From the IMG/VR virus record IMGVR_UViG_3300047444_000331, positions 1-24,026 of that record: a stretch of DNA of 24,026 nt, one strand, 5' to 3'. The position numbers and the translations under genes are program-made. Below, piece by piece: positions 1 to 7,850 of this stretch; the first letter of the stretch is position 1, and each line of letters starts with the position of its first letter. Under the pieces are notes generated by a model, which was not told where the DNA came from, did no database searches, and saw only the letters and a program-made list of their open reading frames with translations. Source of the DNA: a virus.

Positions 1-351
1 AGTAACACCTGTTGAATCGTCGTGCAACCAGCCATACACCGTTGAAAATGTTGCTGACGACCAAGAAGGGTTAGCTGACGTCAGCGTCACAACAAGTCCT
101 GTTTTGCTGTATGAAACTGACGTCAAAGTTTGTCGAGTATAACCAGTGCCGATTGTCGACACCTCAGTAAGTGACGACCCCGGACTATTCGTCAGCAGAT
201 CTGAGACAGTCGCATACGTTTCACTGTTGACACGACTAGACAGAGTACCAGATGCAATCAGACCTACTTTCAGCGTATTAGAGCTGAAATTTATAGACCC
301 TGCGCCTAGGTAAGTTGATTCGAATGACGGTTGAAAATATGCAAGAGCCAT
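1..351 (-). CDS. Phage structural/tail-associated protein, partial (3' end cut by window edge)
   Basis: An open minus-strand frame runs from ATG at 349-351 to the window edge without a stop, giving 117 residues. The segment LKVGLIASGTL (residues 27-37) is followed by GTGYTRQTL (about 68-76), a hydrophobic strand, NPSWSSATF (94-102) and VYGWLHDD (105-112). I recognise this order from a widespread uncharacterised phage structural family: a 'small numbers of test variables' beta protein with 'EVSGTGYTRQTL', 'DPTWSSAT' and 'YAVIYDD' motifs. It is usually found near tail or head accessory genes, and its function is not established. It is the last visible gene of the late operon, 18 bases after the 180-aa gene. 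The Shine-Dalgarno site is weak (GTGAG about 10 bases upstream). Its base composition is AT-richer than the tail genes, as in its upstream neighbour. Confidence 0.7.
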   Translation of the reverse strand, partial: MALAYFQPSFESTYLGAGSINFSSNTLKVGLIASGTLSSRVNSETYATVSDLLTNSPGSSLTEVSTIGTGYTRQTLTSVSYSKTGLVVTLTSANPSWSSATFSTVYGWLHDDSTGVT

Positions 352-369
352 TCAGGGTTGCTCACATAA

Positions 370-912
370 CTACGCGAAGTCGAATGTAACAGCACCGGTG
401 CCGCCAAAGCTAGCATAGATTCCGGATGCTGCCGGCATACTCACGTTAATAAGTACACCTACTGCAGTAGACGCCGGAATTATTGCGAGCACTGTACCAG
501 AAGCTACAGCGGCATTATCATAAACGGTAATATCAGCACTCGGTGAAGCCGTGACTAGAATTTGCAGCAAGCGACCAGGAGCATTTTTTACTGCACCTGA
601 ACTAGTCACTGTTTCCGTATTCTCGAATGTGTAAGTAGCATAAAAATAAGCTGTAGTTGTTCCTCCTGATGTTATGCCGTAGAGTTTGCTATTCGATGAG
701 GGACCGATAAATATAGTAGATGTACTTTTACCCGGCGTAAGAGGAAATACGTTGTAAGTGGGTGTTACCGCTGAAGTTTGACCGAGGTACATAGTTTCTA
801 GACCGGTATTCTGAACTACTAGTTGTATTTGTGTGCTAGCACCTCCAGCGATAAGCTCCGTTGCAGTGCTACCGATGCTAACAGCGCCTGAATAAGATGT
901 TACAGTTGTCAT
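370..912 (-). CDS. Two-module beta-structured phage protein (decoration/tail-associated candidate), 180 aa
   Basis: The protein has two halves. Residues about 29-85 (VVQNTG, MYLGQ, FPLTPGKS, KLYGITSGG) match the beta module found in three small proteins behind the capsid gene (13114-14362). Residues about 105-180 (KNAPGRLLQILVT, ITVYDNAAVASGTVLA, MPAASGIYASFGGTGAVT) match a second common phage structural module of unknown function, with a 'GrLl..lvt..ysaditvYDNa..asGtvl' pattern. No catalytic residues or signal peptide are visible, so it is probably a virion surface protein. It starts at ATG 910-912, with AGAGAG about 10 bases upstream and the tape measure stop 18 bases before it. The gene is strikingly AT-rich: hand count gives 21 G+C in 60 bases at 601-660. 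This suggests separate origin from the tail genes upstream. Confidence 0.65.
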   Translation of the reverse strand: MTTVTSYSGAVSIGSTATELIAGGASTQIQLVVQNTGLETMYLGQTSAVTPTYNVFPLTPGKSTSTIFIGPSSNSKLYGITSGGTTTAYFYATYTFENTETVTSSGAVKNAPGRLLQILVTASPSADITVYDNAAVASGTVLAIIPASTAVGVLINVSMPAASGIYASFGGTGAVTFDFA

Positions 913-930
913 TTTTTCATTTCTCTCTGT

Positions 931-3555
931 CTAAGCCGGCTTGAAGATGCCGGTAGTCGTGCCGGAGTTGCGGATGTTGTACCGGTAAAGCTGAGATTGC
1001 ATGATGGTGAAGAGCTTCTGCCCGTCTACGTGGACGACGAGGTCACCACCACCACCACCGCCACCAAACCGCTGGGCGGCGGCAGCCGCGCCACCGGTGA
1101 ATGGAGCAGCGGCGCCAGATGACCCGATCCCACTGATGGCACCCAGCGACAGAGCCAGCCGCCTGGCGGCGCTGGTTACCGTCGTCTGCTCAGAGAGGAT
1201 GCCCGCGGCGATATCGCGTGCGAAGTGCTGGCCTCGGATGAAGGGAGCGCCGCCCGCCGACAGTGGGCCTTCCTTCGCCGGTGACAGGCCGAAGAACCCG
1301 GCGACTTTGCCGGCGATGCCACCGAGGAAGTGACCGAGGTCACCCAGCATCGACATCATGCCGTGGATGAGGCCCATGATAACTGCCTTGCCGGCGTTGT
1401 ACAGCATCATGTCGACGTTGCCGAGGAAGTGGATGATCTTGCCGGGGATGCTCTTGATCCAGTCGAGCATCTTGCTCGTCTCACCATGAGTGGCGTCATT
1501 GGCGCCAGCCCACCAGCGCCGGAACATGTCAGCCAGGCCCTCGAACCAGCTGATCACTTTCTTGACGACGTTGACGCCGAAGGTGACGACGGCCTTGATG
1601 ACCTCCCACGAGACCTTCCAGACTCCCGTGATGATATTCCACTCGATCTTCGTCTCAGCGGCGAAGAACCGGTAGAAGGGGCCGACCACGTCCCAGATAT
1701 AGTGGACCGCGATCTTGACGGCGTTGACGACGGCGTCCCATGCCTCCGTGGTGCCGTGGACGACCGCGCTCCAGTGAGTGACCACCGCGTCGACGACGAG
1801 GCCAAGGCCGCCGGTGGTGATCGCGAGCAGCAGCTTCCAGTGCGCCTTCACGAAGTCGACGACGGCCTTGACGACCGTCATGACAACGTGGACAGCGTCA
1901 ACGAACACCGTCTTCAGGACACGGCCAACCTCGTTGACCACATCACGGAAGCCCTTGAAGTGCGTGTAGGCGTAGATGATGCCCGCCACCAGCGCCGCGA
2001 TCGCGGTGACCACGAGGATGATCGGGTTGGCTTCCATCACCAGGTTGAAGGCCGCCTGGATCCCAGCCCATACCTTCGTCGCGGCAGCAGTGATCTTCGT
2101 CGCCACACCGAACGCCACCGTCGATCCGGCGGCGGCGTCTTCAGCAAGCGCCACACCTCTGATGGCGGCGCTGACGCCGATGTACACTTCTTTAAGTGAG
2201 TTGAATGTCCCGAAGGCACTCTTGCCCCAGCCCGCCGCCATCTTCGTGACCGAGCCGAGAAGCAGCATGTTCATCGCGAACTTGACGAGCCCGGGATTGG
2301 CCTTCGTGAACTCAGCTGCGAACTGAGTGATGGCGGGCAGGAACTTCAGCCAGACCATGTTCGATGCGGAACCAGCCATGTCCTTGAACACCTGGCTGAC
2401 GATGACAGCGAGGTTCTTCAGGATGCCGATGATGGTGGGGCCCTGCGTCGTCACCATCGTCATGAATTCCTGGAAGCCGACCGTCTTGCTCAGGCCGGCG
2501 GCCCACTTGTCGAACCCACCCGCCATCGCATCAAGGCCGGACAGGACCGTCTGAGCGAAGGGTGCGAACGTCACCAGGAGGTGGCCGATGCCCGCCGCGA
2601 ACCGGCCGATCGCCTTCGCGATCTTCTCGATCGATGGGCCGGCCTCGCCGGACATGGTCTTGATGAACTGGTTGAAGCCTTGTGAGTTAAGGCCGTGCCC
2701 CATCGCCTGGATGATGTGGTGAAGCGCCGTCTCCACCGGGCCCAGGAACTTCGCCATGTCTCGGAAGATGCCGGGCAGGAGCTTGATGCCACTCGACAAG
2801 ACGCTGGCGACGCCGGGCGTTGCCTGCTTGATGAACTTCTGCCACTCACCCTGGACTTGCTCAATCGACTTAGCTAGCCCTCGCTGCGCTGGTGTCAGCT
2901 GAGCGAGCTGCTGGTGATACGCCTTAAGAGCGGCTACTTGCTGCTTGCCGGTGGTGCTCTGCACCTTGGCGTAGGCGGTAACCGCGCCCTGCACCGATGT
3001 GATGGCAGCCTTCGCCACCACGCCAAAGATCCCGAAGCCGATGCCAGCGGAGACGATACCAGACGACAAGCCACCAATGACGGCGATGAGGCCCGCAGCT
3101 ACCGGCTCTAGGCTGCCGGTGGCAAAGCTCAGCCCCAGCACTGCCTTCTCGAGCATGCTCATCTCGAAGAAGGACTTCTTGGCTTCCTTCGCCGCCGCGC
3201 TCTGGGCGTCCGTGTTCTTCTTGTTGGCAGCCGCCGCAGCATTCAGCGCCATCGCCGCGGCAATCTGAGCTCGCTCCTGGTCGCGAGCCGCCTGGTTCGC
3301 CAGCTTCGTCGTCTCAGCGAGCGTCAGCTCACCGCGAGCCAGCTTCTCTGCCGCCTCCTCGGCGACCTTCATCGACAGCGCGGCCTTGTCGCCGGCCTCC
3401 TGAGCGCGCAGGCCGAGCTCACGGGCCTTCAGCGCCGCGGCGTCGGTCCGGTCACCGAACTGCTTCGTGGCCTCGATGGCTCGCTGAATCGGCTCAGTAT
3501 ATGACGAGACGTCGGCGACGAACCTGGCTACTGCTGGGGGGAGCTCGTCGGCCAT
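931..3555 (-). CDS. Tail tape measure protein, 874 aa
   Basis: This is the longest protein after the chaperone pair, in the canonical tape-measure position. The first 130 residues are Ala/Glu/Lys-rich and predicted helical or coiled coil. A hydrophobic Gly/Ala segment follows at about 152-182, and a second membrane-like stretch lies at about 510-530 ([20 protein letters not shown]). The region after that has regularly spaced Trp and Val residues (AHW, THW, HYIW). The C terminus has a Gly-rich linker (about 835-842) followed by a short beta end with [12 protein letters not shown], common in tape measure proteins. The protein sets tail length, is threaded into the tube, and its hydrophobic segments are thought to act at the host membrane during DNA entry. 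The start at ATG 3553-3555 has AAGGAGG five bases upstream (3560-3566), overlapping the stop of the preceding gene. A 7-Gly tract near 1050 makes an antisense poly-Pro shadow. Confidence 0.9.
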   Translation of the reverse strand: MADELPPAVARFVADVSSYTEPIQRAIEATKQFGDRTDAAALKARELGLRAQEAGDKAALSMKVAEEAAEKLARGELTLAETTKLANQAARDQERAQIAAAMALNAAAAANKKNTDAQSAAAKEAKKSFFEMSMLEKAVLGLSFATGSLEPVAAGLIAVIGGLSSGIVSAGIGFGIFGVVAKAAITSVQGAVTAYAKVQSTTGKQQVAALKAYHQQLAQLTPAQRGLAKSIEQVQGEWQKFIKQATPGVASVLSSGIKLLPGIFRDMAKFLGPVETALHHIIQAMGHGLNSQGFNQFIKTMSGEAGPSIEKIAKAIGRFAAGIGHLLVTFAPFAQTVLSGLDAMAGGFDKWAAGLSKTVGFQEFMTMVTTQGPTIIGILKNLAVIVSQVFKDMAGSASNMVWLKFLPAITQFAAEFTKANPGLVKFAMNMLLLGSVTKMAAGWGKSAFGTFNSLKEVYIGVSAAIRGVALAEDAAAGSTVAFGVATKITAAATKVWAGIQAAFNLVMEANPIILVVTAIAALVAGIIYAYTHFKGFRDVVNEVGRVLKTVFVDAVHVVMTVVKAVVDFVKAHWKLLLAITTGGLGLVVDAVVTHWSAVVHGTTEAWDAVVNAVKIAVHYIWDVVGPFYRFFAAETKIEWNIITGVWKVSWEVIKAVVTFGVNVVKKVISWFEGLADMFRRWWAGANDATHGETSKMLDWIKSIPGKIIHFLGNVDMMLYNAGKAVIMGLIHGMMSMLGDLGHFLGGIAGKVAGFFGLSPAKEGPLSAGGAPFIRGQHFARDIAAGILSEQTTVTSAARRLALSLGAISGIGSSGAAAPFTGGAAAAAQRFGGGGGGGDLVVHVDGQKLFTIMQSQLYRYNIRNSGTTTGIFKPA

Positions 3556-3564
3556 CTCGCCTCC

Positions 3565-4002
3565 TTACGTCTCAGTCCGGCTGCGGAACACTCTGATCGC
3601 CGCGTCGCGTGCCTTCGACTGCGACTTGAGGAAGCCGCGCGACACGTACGGCCGAGCCGGCAAGTTACTGCGGTGGTGGCGGCCAGCACGCCCGCCGAGT
3701 TCCTGGATGCGGCCATACACGGTCGTGGGAGCCACGTGAGCGGTCCACTGGCCGCGGCCAGTCTGGTACAGCCTGGTCTGCCGCACTGACCGCCTCAACT
3801 GTCCTGTGACCAGGGACGGGGGCATGCCAGGCGCCGCTGGAGTGCGTGTTCCCGGTGGGTGGCTTGAGACGCCGAGCTCTTGCTTGATGGCTCGCTCACC
3901 GACGGCGGACATGGCATTTGCCGCCTCCTTGGCGGCGTCGTCGGCGTCGTCGTGGATCTGCTGCAGCCGAGCCAGGAGTGCCTCAACGGTGACGCCCGCC
4001 AT
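3565..4002 (-). CDS. HK97-gp10-like tail completion/neck protein, 145 aa
   Basis: The sequence has the hallmarks of the HK97 gp10-like family: an N-terminal helix, then HPPGTRTPAAPGMPP (about 48-62), TGQLRRSV (67-74), a beta strand, VYGRIQELGG (94-103) and LPARPYVSRGF (114-124). Members are minor structural proteins that help complete the head-proximal end of the tail. The start codon overlaps the stop of the chaperone GT product (TAATG, 4000-4004), with GAGGGGG upstream, so translation is coupled to the chaperone message. Its place is unusual: in most siphophages this gene lies upstream of the tail tube gene, while here it sits between the chaperone and tape measure genes. The family call is firm; the exact role is inferred. 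Confidence 0.8.
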   Translation of the reverse strand: MAGVTVEALLARLQQIHDDADDAAKEAANAMSAVGERAIKQELGVSSHPPGTRTPAAPGMPPSLVTGQLRRSVRQTRLYQTGRGQWTAHVAPTTVYGRIQELGGRAGRHHRSNLPARPYVSRGFLKSQSKARDAAIRVFRSRTET

Positions 4003-4621
4003 TACTGCCCCCTCGTATGCCGTGCCCGGCTTGCCTCAAGCTTCTGCTGCGTCTCGGCGGCCTTGTTCTCCGCCTTCTCGATCTCGGGAAACCACGTGAG
4101 TGCGTCGAGTGATGACTCCTCAGTCATCTCTTCCGTGTAGCCGTAATTCTTCGCGAAGAACCGCTTCGCCAGCATGTCTGGCGGCATGCCATCAGGCAAC
4201 GGCAAGTCCTGCCGTCCCTCTGAGAGGAATAGCCCCTTCAGCCTGATGGCGTCTCGCGGTTTGGGGCTGACATGACCTTCTCGAGCAGTGGTGAGATGAC
4301 TTCTTCCAGCTTGTTGTAGTCGTCAAGCTCAAGCAGCTCACCGATCACATCCGAGACGTGATCATGCCAGGCGGCTGAGTTGCCCATGCAATCGCTGCAG
4401 GTGTGAGTTCCCGGCAGCGGGTCGGTGAACGACCACTCCTGGATGATCCGGGCCATCAAGGCACTTTGCATCAGAGACATCACATTGCCCGGCACCTTAG
4501 CGGTGCCGGCGGCTGTCATCTCCATGCTCGACGCGATCGCGTTCTGGACGCTGAACTTGTCTTTTGCCTTGAGCTTGTCCCTTATCTCAACCCAGTTCCC
4601 TGACGGGAGCTCGACTCGCAC
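4002..4621 (-). CDS. Tail assembly chaperone GT, made by -1 ribosomal frameshift
   Basis: Joining the frame 4621-4259 to the -1 frame 4259-4002 at the C_CCA_AAC site gives a 206-residue fusion: 121 residues of the G frame plus 85 of the T frame. The T part (PRDAIRLKGLF, then LPLPDGMPPDMLAKRFF and EEMTEESSLDALTWFPEIEKAE) has no stop between the slip site and 4002, and no good start of its own; the first possible one is TTG at 4203-4205. The T extension typically binds the tape measure and recruits it to the tube protein, while the shorter G form is in excess. The stop TAA overlaps the next gene's ATG. The gene structure follows the lambda G/GT paradigm. The frameshift itself is predicted, not measured. 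Confidence 0.85.
4238..4621 (-). CDS. Tail assembly chaperone G, 127 aa
   Basis: This is the zero-frame product between the tail tube and tape measure genes. It is a small, helical, acidic protein (MRVELPSGNWVEIRD at the N terminus, helices around IGELLELDDYNKLEEVISPLLEKV at 93-116), as expected for the short form of the siphophage chaperone. There is one Cys pair (CSDC, 75-78). The GTG start at 4619-4621 is supported by GAGGAA about five bases upstream. It ends six codons after the slippery site, at TGA 4238-4240. It keeps the tape measure soluble and is absent from the finished virion in known systems. A stem-loop between it and the tube protein gene may lower its expression relative to the tube protein. 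Confidence 0.85.
   Translation of the reverse strand: MRVELPSGNWVEIRDKLKAKDKFSVQNAIASSMEMTAAGTAKVPGNVMSLMQSALMARIIQEWSFTDPLPGTHTCSDCMGNSAAWHDHVSDVIGELLELDDYNKLEEVISPLLEKVMSAPNRETPSG
4259..4265 (-). promoter_or_regulatory. Programmed -1 frameshift slippery site CCCAAAC
   Basis: The minus strand reads GCC CCA AAC CGC in the G frame, so the heptamer C_CCA_AAC fits X_XXY_YYZ exactly in phase. After a -1 slip, decoding continues CCG CGA GAC in the frame that stays open to 4002. The G-frame stop follows six codons later. I did not identify a convincing downstream pseudoknot by eye. Confidence 0.85.
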
Positions 4622-4691
4622 GATTTCCTCACGCCCCTCTTCCTGATATAGTCACCAATGAGCGCCCTGCCCGGTTTGCTCACCTCAGAAA

Positions 4692-4725
4692 GAGGGAGGC
4701 TCAGTGCGTGAGCTGAGCCTCTCTC
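4692..4725 (-). terminator. Stem-loop between tail tube and chaperone genes
   Basis: GAGGGAGGCTCAG (4692-4704) pairs with CTGAGCCTCTCTC (4713-4725), 13 pairs with one G-T wobble and an 8-base loop. On the minus strand the stem is followed by TTTCT, a short U-rich tail, so it could be a leaky intrinsic terminator or attenuator after the highly expressed tube gene. The 164-base gap 4622-4785 holds this hairpin and the chaperone Shine-Dalgarno site; I see no convincing promoter in it. Confidence 0.6.
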
Positions 4726-4785
4726 GTTACTGCCATCATGGAATTGACTGCCAGCTGGTGCCTGCTACTGACTGCCGGAAGAAAA

Positions 4786-6141
4786 TTAGTACGTCGGGAC
4801 CGCATTCACCAGTGTGACGGTAACTGGGCCCTCACCACCGCTGCCGCCGATGTTGGTGCTGTTGGCAACCGCCTGGAACTCGTTCTCGTACGAGACGAGC
4901 ACCGCTGACCGGCTCGGCTTCGACTTCGTGAACGCCGCTTGCTGGAAGTTGAACGTCAGGCTCACATAGGTGAGAGCCGTCGCCGCGGAGCCGTTGTTGA
5001 TCGTGATCTGCACCTTCGGCTGCGTGTTCTGCAGCATCTCCTGGAGCGCCGTCTCGTCGCCGGGGGCGGTGAAGTTCAGGGTCCCAGTCGCGTCCAGCGG
5101 GCCGCGAGCGATGATGTAGGGGTTCTGGCTATTCTGGTCGGTGAAGTACACCTGCAGCTGCCGTTTCAGGCTGAGATTGTATTCACCAATCGTGAAGACT
5201 GTGCCCAGAGTCGTTGGCGACCCGGGCACGCCCAGGAGGATGTTCGTCCGCCAGTTGGGAACCGGGACGACGGTGGAGATGGCGTTCGTTGGCGCGGTCC
5301 CCGCCGGGACGGAGACCCAGCTGGATCCGTTGGCCTTCGCCTGCAGCAGCTGCTCGCTGTTGCCCTGGAAGTCCAGCTGCATGATGCAGCTAGATGGATA
5401 CAGCCTCATGCCGAAGAGGTTCGAGGGGCTGTTACCCAGCCCCGTCATGGGGCCAAGGTAGTCGCCGAATGTGTGCGTTGGCGGCTGCGCGCCGAGTGCG
5501 CCACCGTAGCCCTGCTGGCTGTTCAGGAGCGCGAAGGTGTGGCTGAATGGGTTGACGGGCGCGGACCCGCCCTGCACCGAGGAGACGGTGCCGCCATTCG
5601 CGTGAACGAACCGGAGCGGGGTGTTGCCGAAGCTGAGGATGTTGGTAGCGGTGCCGGTGACGGAGACGATCTCAGCGATGGTGCTTGCCGTCGACTCGAA
5701 CTGAGCGAACCCGCCAATGGTGAAGCCCGCGGTCGACGCCAGCGTCACCGAGGTGCTGCCGATGGTGCCGCCGCCACCGGAGATCGTCGAGGTCGAGCCG
5801 AGAGTGCCGGTGTAGAAGCTTGACAGGTCCCCGAAGACGTTGTCGAGGAAGAAGCCCTCCATGTCCCCGAAGAACGGCCCGCCGTAGCTGAAGGTGGCGT
5901 CCTCCGGGCCCAGGATCATGTTGTACAGCTGAGCCATGTTGCCGCGGAGCGCCTCATCTGGCAGCCAGTGCGGCATGTCCTCAGGCTCGAAGCTGGACTT
6001 GTCCAGGGGGATGGTGCTCGCCTGGCCGGCGATGCCGGGCATGGTGCCCGGCTGCAGCGCTGAGCCGGCGTTCTGCTCTCGCGTCACGCCCAGGAAGGTC
6101 TTGCTGCCGGGGAAGACGTTCGGGCCACCGAAAGTCGTCAT
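4786..6141 (-). CDS. Major tail (tube) protein with inserted beta module, 451 aa
   Basis: It lies directly upstream of the chaperone pair, the standard position of the tail tube gene. The long N-terminal arm (MTTFGGPNVFPGS...) and C-terminal half carry tube-protein-like features: an HTFALLNS segment, THTFGDYLG, a 'CIMQLDFQGNSEQLL' strand, LKRQLQVYFTDQNSQNPYIIARGPLDATG and a final SYENEFQAVAN. Residues about 125-190 are an extra beta module (GSTSVTLASTAGF ... LRFVHANGGTVSSV) resembling modules in the connector and in a decoration-like protein. I chose ATG at 6139-6141, nine bases after AGGAGA, rather than the in-frame TTG at 6178-6180, which lacks a ribosome site. At 451 residues it is long for a tube protein, so surface domains are likely. 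Confidence 0.8.
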   Translation of the reverse strand: MTTFGGPNVFPGSKTFLGVTREQNAGSALQPGTMPGIAGQASTIPLDKSSFEPEDMPHWLPDEALRGNMAQLYNMILGPEDATFSYGGPFFGDMEGFFLDNVFGDLSSFYTGTLGSTSTISGGGGTIGSTSVTLASTAGFTIGGFAQFESTASTIAEIVSVTGTATNILSFGNTPLRFVHANGGTVSSVQGGSAPVNPFSHTFALLNSQQGYGGALGAQPPTHTFGDYLGPMTGLGNSPSNLFGMRLYPSSCIMQLDFQGNSEQLLQAKANGSSWVSVPAGTAPTNAISTVVPVPNWRTNILLGVPGSPTTLGTVFTIGEYNLSLKRQLQVYFTDQNSQNPYIIARGPLDATGTLNFTAPGDETALQEMLQNTQPKVQITINNGSAATALTYVSLTFNFQQAAFTKSKPSRSAVLVSYENEFQAVANSTNIGGSGGEGPVTVTLVNAVPTY

Positions 6142-6213
6142 CTGCTCAAGTCTCCTCGGTGGTGTATGGTGAAACGGCAACCAGTGAGATTATTGACAGC
6201 CAAGAACTGCATG

Positions 6214-6726
6214 CTAAAATTGCATGATCTCAAGCAACTGCAGCGATATAAGCCCGTCGTACCGGTTGTAGCGCTGGTCATCTAGCGCCCGGATCGTGAT
6301 CCGGTAGCTCATGTTCTCGCCGACGTCGATCAGCGTCGTCAGCTGCTCAGTGTACGGGTCCTGAGCCACCGCGGGATCGGGGCTCGTCCTCAGCACGAGC
6401 ATGATGGCGTCCATTATCCCCGGGAACAGCGTATCTGAGTCGGGGTCGTCATCCTGGCCGAACCAGACCACGTAGACGTCAAGCCGGTGCTCGAACGCCT
6501 TGTATCCCGACGGAGTGCCGATGCCCGTGTTCCTGGGGACCGTCCCGCCCTTGGAGGGATCACGTGACTCGTCACCGTCACTCGGCCAGACGTATGCGGT
6601 AGGTATCTCCGCCTCGGTGTTCGGGTCAGGTGGAGTGATGTAGGCACGCAGCTGGCCCGCGGTGCCGGGCATCAGGATCCCGCTGATCAGGTTCTGGACG
6701 TATACCTGGACGGAGTTGATCGGCAT
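6214..6726 (-). CDS. Tail terminator / minor tail protein candidate, 170 aa
   Basis: It lies directly upstream of the tail tube gene, where siphophage tail terminators occur. The protein has a mixed alpha/beta pattern: an N-terminal helix (INSVQVYVQNLISGIL), a strand with AYVWPSDG, a basic-acidic loop, then FEHRLDVYVVWFGQDDDPDSDTLFPGIMDAIMLVLR and a late 'SYRITIRALDDQRYNRYDGLISLQLLEI'. The strand-helix-strand order and the length fit terminator proteins of the lambda gpU type. The ATG at 6724-6726 has GGTGAGGG four bases upstream, and the gene begins seven bases after the glycine-rich gene. Sequence identity to a named family is not something I can confirm by eye, so position carries most of the call. 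Confidence 0.6.
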   Translation of the reverse strand: MPINSVQVYVQNLISGILMPGTAGQLRAYITPPDPNTEAEIPTAYVWPSDGDESRDPSKGGTVPRNTGIGTPSGYKAFEHRLDVYVVWFGQDDDPDSDTLFPGIMDAIMLVLRTSPDPAVAQDPYTEQLTTLIDVGENMSYRITIRALDDQRYNRYDGLISLQLLEIMQF

Positions 6727-6733
6727 GCTGCCC

Positions 6734-7480
6734 TCACCAGTTCGCTGAGCGGCTGACCGCCTGCAGCGGCACCCGGTTCTTCACCGGCGGGTTCGCCAGC
6801 GTCCAGGTGACGGTCACCTGGCCCACGATGCCGGCACCACCGTTGAAGTTGGTGCTGTTAGAGCCGCCGCCACCGCCACCGCCACCGCCAGGGCCGCTGA
6901 CAGGGACGTTCCCAGTTGAGCCGGAGTTGCCGCCGACACCGCCGATGCCGCCACCGGTAGGAGGCACGCCACCCGCGCCGCCGGTGCTGCTCGAGGAGTT
7001 GCTGCCGGTGCCGCCAACAGCGGCCGACCCAGCTGATGAGCCGCCGCCACCGCCTCCATCACTCTTCGCCGGTACCGGGTCGACACCGCCCGCACCACCA
7101 TTGTGGTGAACTGAGTTGGTGCTGCCAGTGCCTCCCGCACCGGCAGACCCGCCACCGCCGACACCACCACTGCCACCGTGAGCGGTGACAGTTGTCGCAC
7201 CGGTGCCGCTGAATGAGCAGTTGCCGCCAGCCCCACCCGTGCCACCGCCGCCGGTGCCGGCGGTTCCCGCCGTGCCGATCGTGACCGTGTAGTTAGTAGC
7301 CGGGATGACGGTGTTCGTCAGCTCAGCCGCGTACTCGCCGCCGCCGCCACCGCCACCACCACCACCGGCAACACCGCCAGAGCCACCGCCACCGCCTGAG
7401 CCCCAGCACTCAACACTTGCCACCGTGACGCCAGCTGGCGCGGTCCACGTTCCCGAGGTGGTAAAGGTCTGGCTAGGCAA
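6734..7480 (-). CDS. Glycine-rich domain protein, 248 aa
   Basis: The N terminus QTFTTSGTWTAPAGVT followed by VECWGSGGGG is the signature of the glycine-rich domain found in many phage tail-tip and fibre proteins. Residues about 27-220 are dominated by GG and GGG tracts with S/T/N spacers, likely forming a polyglycine-II type bundle. The C terminus ends VTVTWTLANPPVKNRVPLQ. The TTG start at 7478-7480 directly abuts the previous stop (TAATTG); GGATGAG lies just upstream. Such domains often bind host receptors or act as virion spikes, but here the gene sits among neck genes, not with the tail tip. The antisense strand therefore shows long poly-Pro frames that are not genes. Confidence 0.7.
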   Translation of the reverse strand: MPSQTFTTSGTWTAPAGVTVASVECWGSGGGGGSGGVAGGGGGGGGGGEYAAELTNTVIPATNYTVTIGTAGTAGTGGGGTGGAGGNCSFSGTGATTVTAHGGSGGVGGGGSAGAGGTGSTNSVHHNGGAGGVDPVPAKSDGGGGGGSSAGSAAVGGTGSNSSSSTGGAGGVPPTGGGIGGVGGNSGSTGNVPVSGPGGGGGGGGGSNSTNFNGGAGIVGQVTVTWTLANPPVKNRVPLQAVSRSANW

Positions 7481-7840
7481 TTACTCATCCAGGTAGTCAG
7501 GCCAGACGGCGGGGATGCCCGTCTCAGCGAACCTGGCGGCACGCTCGTCGCAGCAGCGTGGCTTATGCATGAAGGCCACTCGCATCGCGTGAGAGATGCC
7601 GCGCTTGGTGTTAGGCTGGAACATCAGTGACTGGCAGTCCGGGCAGTCGAACCTGATGTACTCGTCATTGCAGATGAGAATGCCAGACCAGCCGCAGATG
7701 TCAAGGACTGGCTGGAAGCTTTCACGGGTAACCTGCAAGGTGCTGAGAGGGAACAGCCGCTTCTCGCGGTAGAGATGAGCCAGGTACGCAGTGGGGACGT
7801 GAGGATGGCATCTGGCAGCGAGGTCTTCAGGATGCTGCAT
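7481..7840 (-). CDS. Small Cys-containing protein in neck module, 119 aa, unknown function
   Basis: I do not recognise a named family. Visible features are C57, a CPDC pair (66-69) and a CC pair (96-97) with nearby His residues (H84, H92), which may bind zinc. The N-terminal part is helical (LAARCHPHVPTAYLAHLYREKRLFP). The start ATG 7838-7840 has a very strong GAGGAGG six bases upstream. It lies between the basic protein and the glycine-rich protein, downstream of the connector, where a head-tail stopper is often encoded. It does not look like a stopper by sequence, so its role is open. Confidence 0.65.
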   Translation of the reverse strand: MQHPEDLAARCHPHVPTAYLAHLYREKRLFPLSTLQVTRESFQPVLDICGWSGILICNDEYIRFDCPDCQSLMFQPNTKRGISHAMRVAFMHKPRCCDERAARFAETGIPAVWPDYLDE

Positions 7841-7850
7841 GACAGCCTCC

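Noticed and set aside
1330-2199. Long open plus-strand frame opposite the tape measure gene (289 codons)
   Set aside because: It is a high-GC shadow with composition set by the real minus-strand codons, no ribosome site and no recognisable domain.
4939-5823. Long open plus-strand frame opposite the tube protein gene
   Set aside because: Antisense shadow; Arg/Glu/Val-rich without domain features.
6807-7109. Plus-strand poly-Pro open frame
   Set aside because: It is the complement of the Gly-rich codons of the 248-aa protein.
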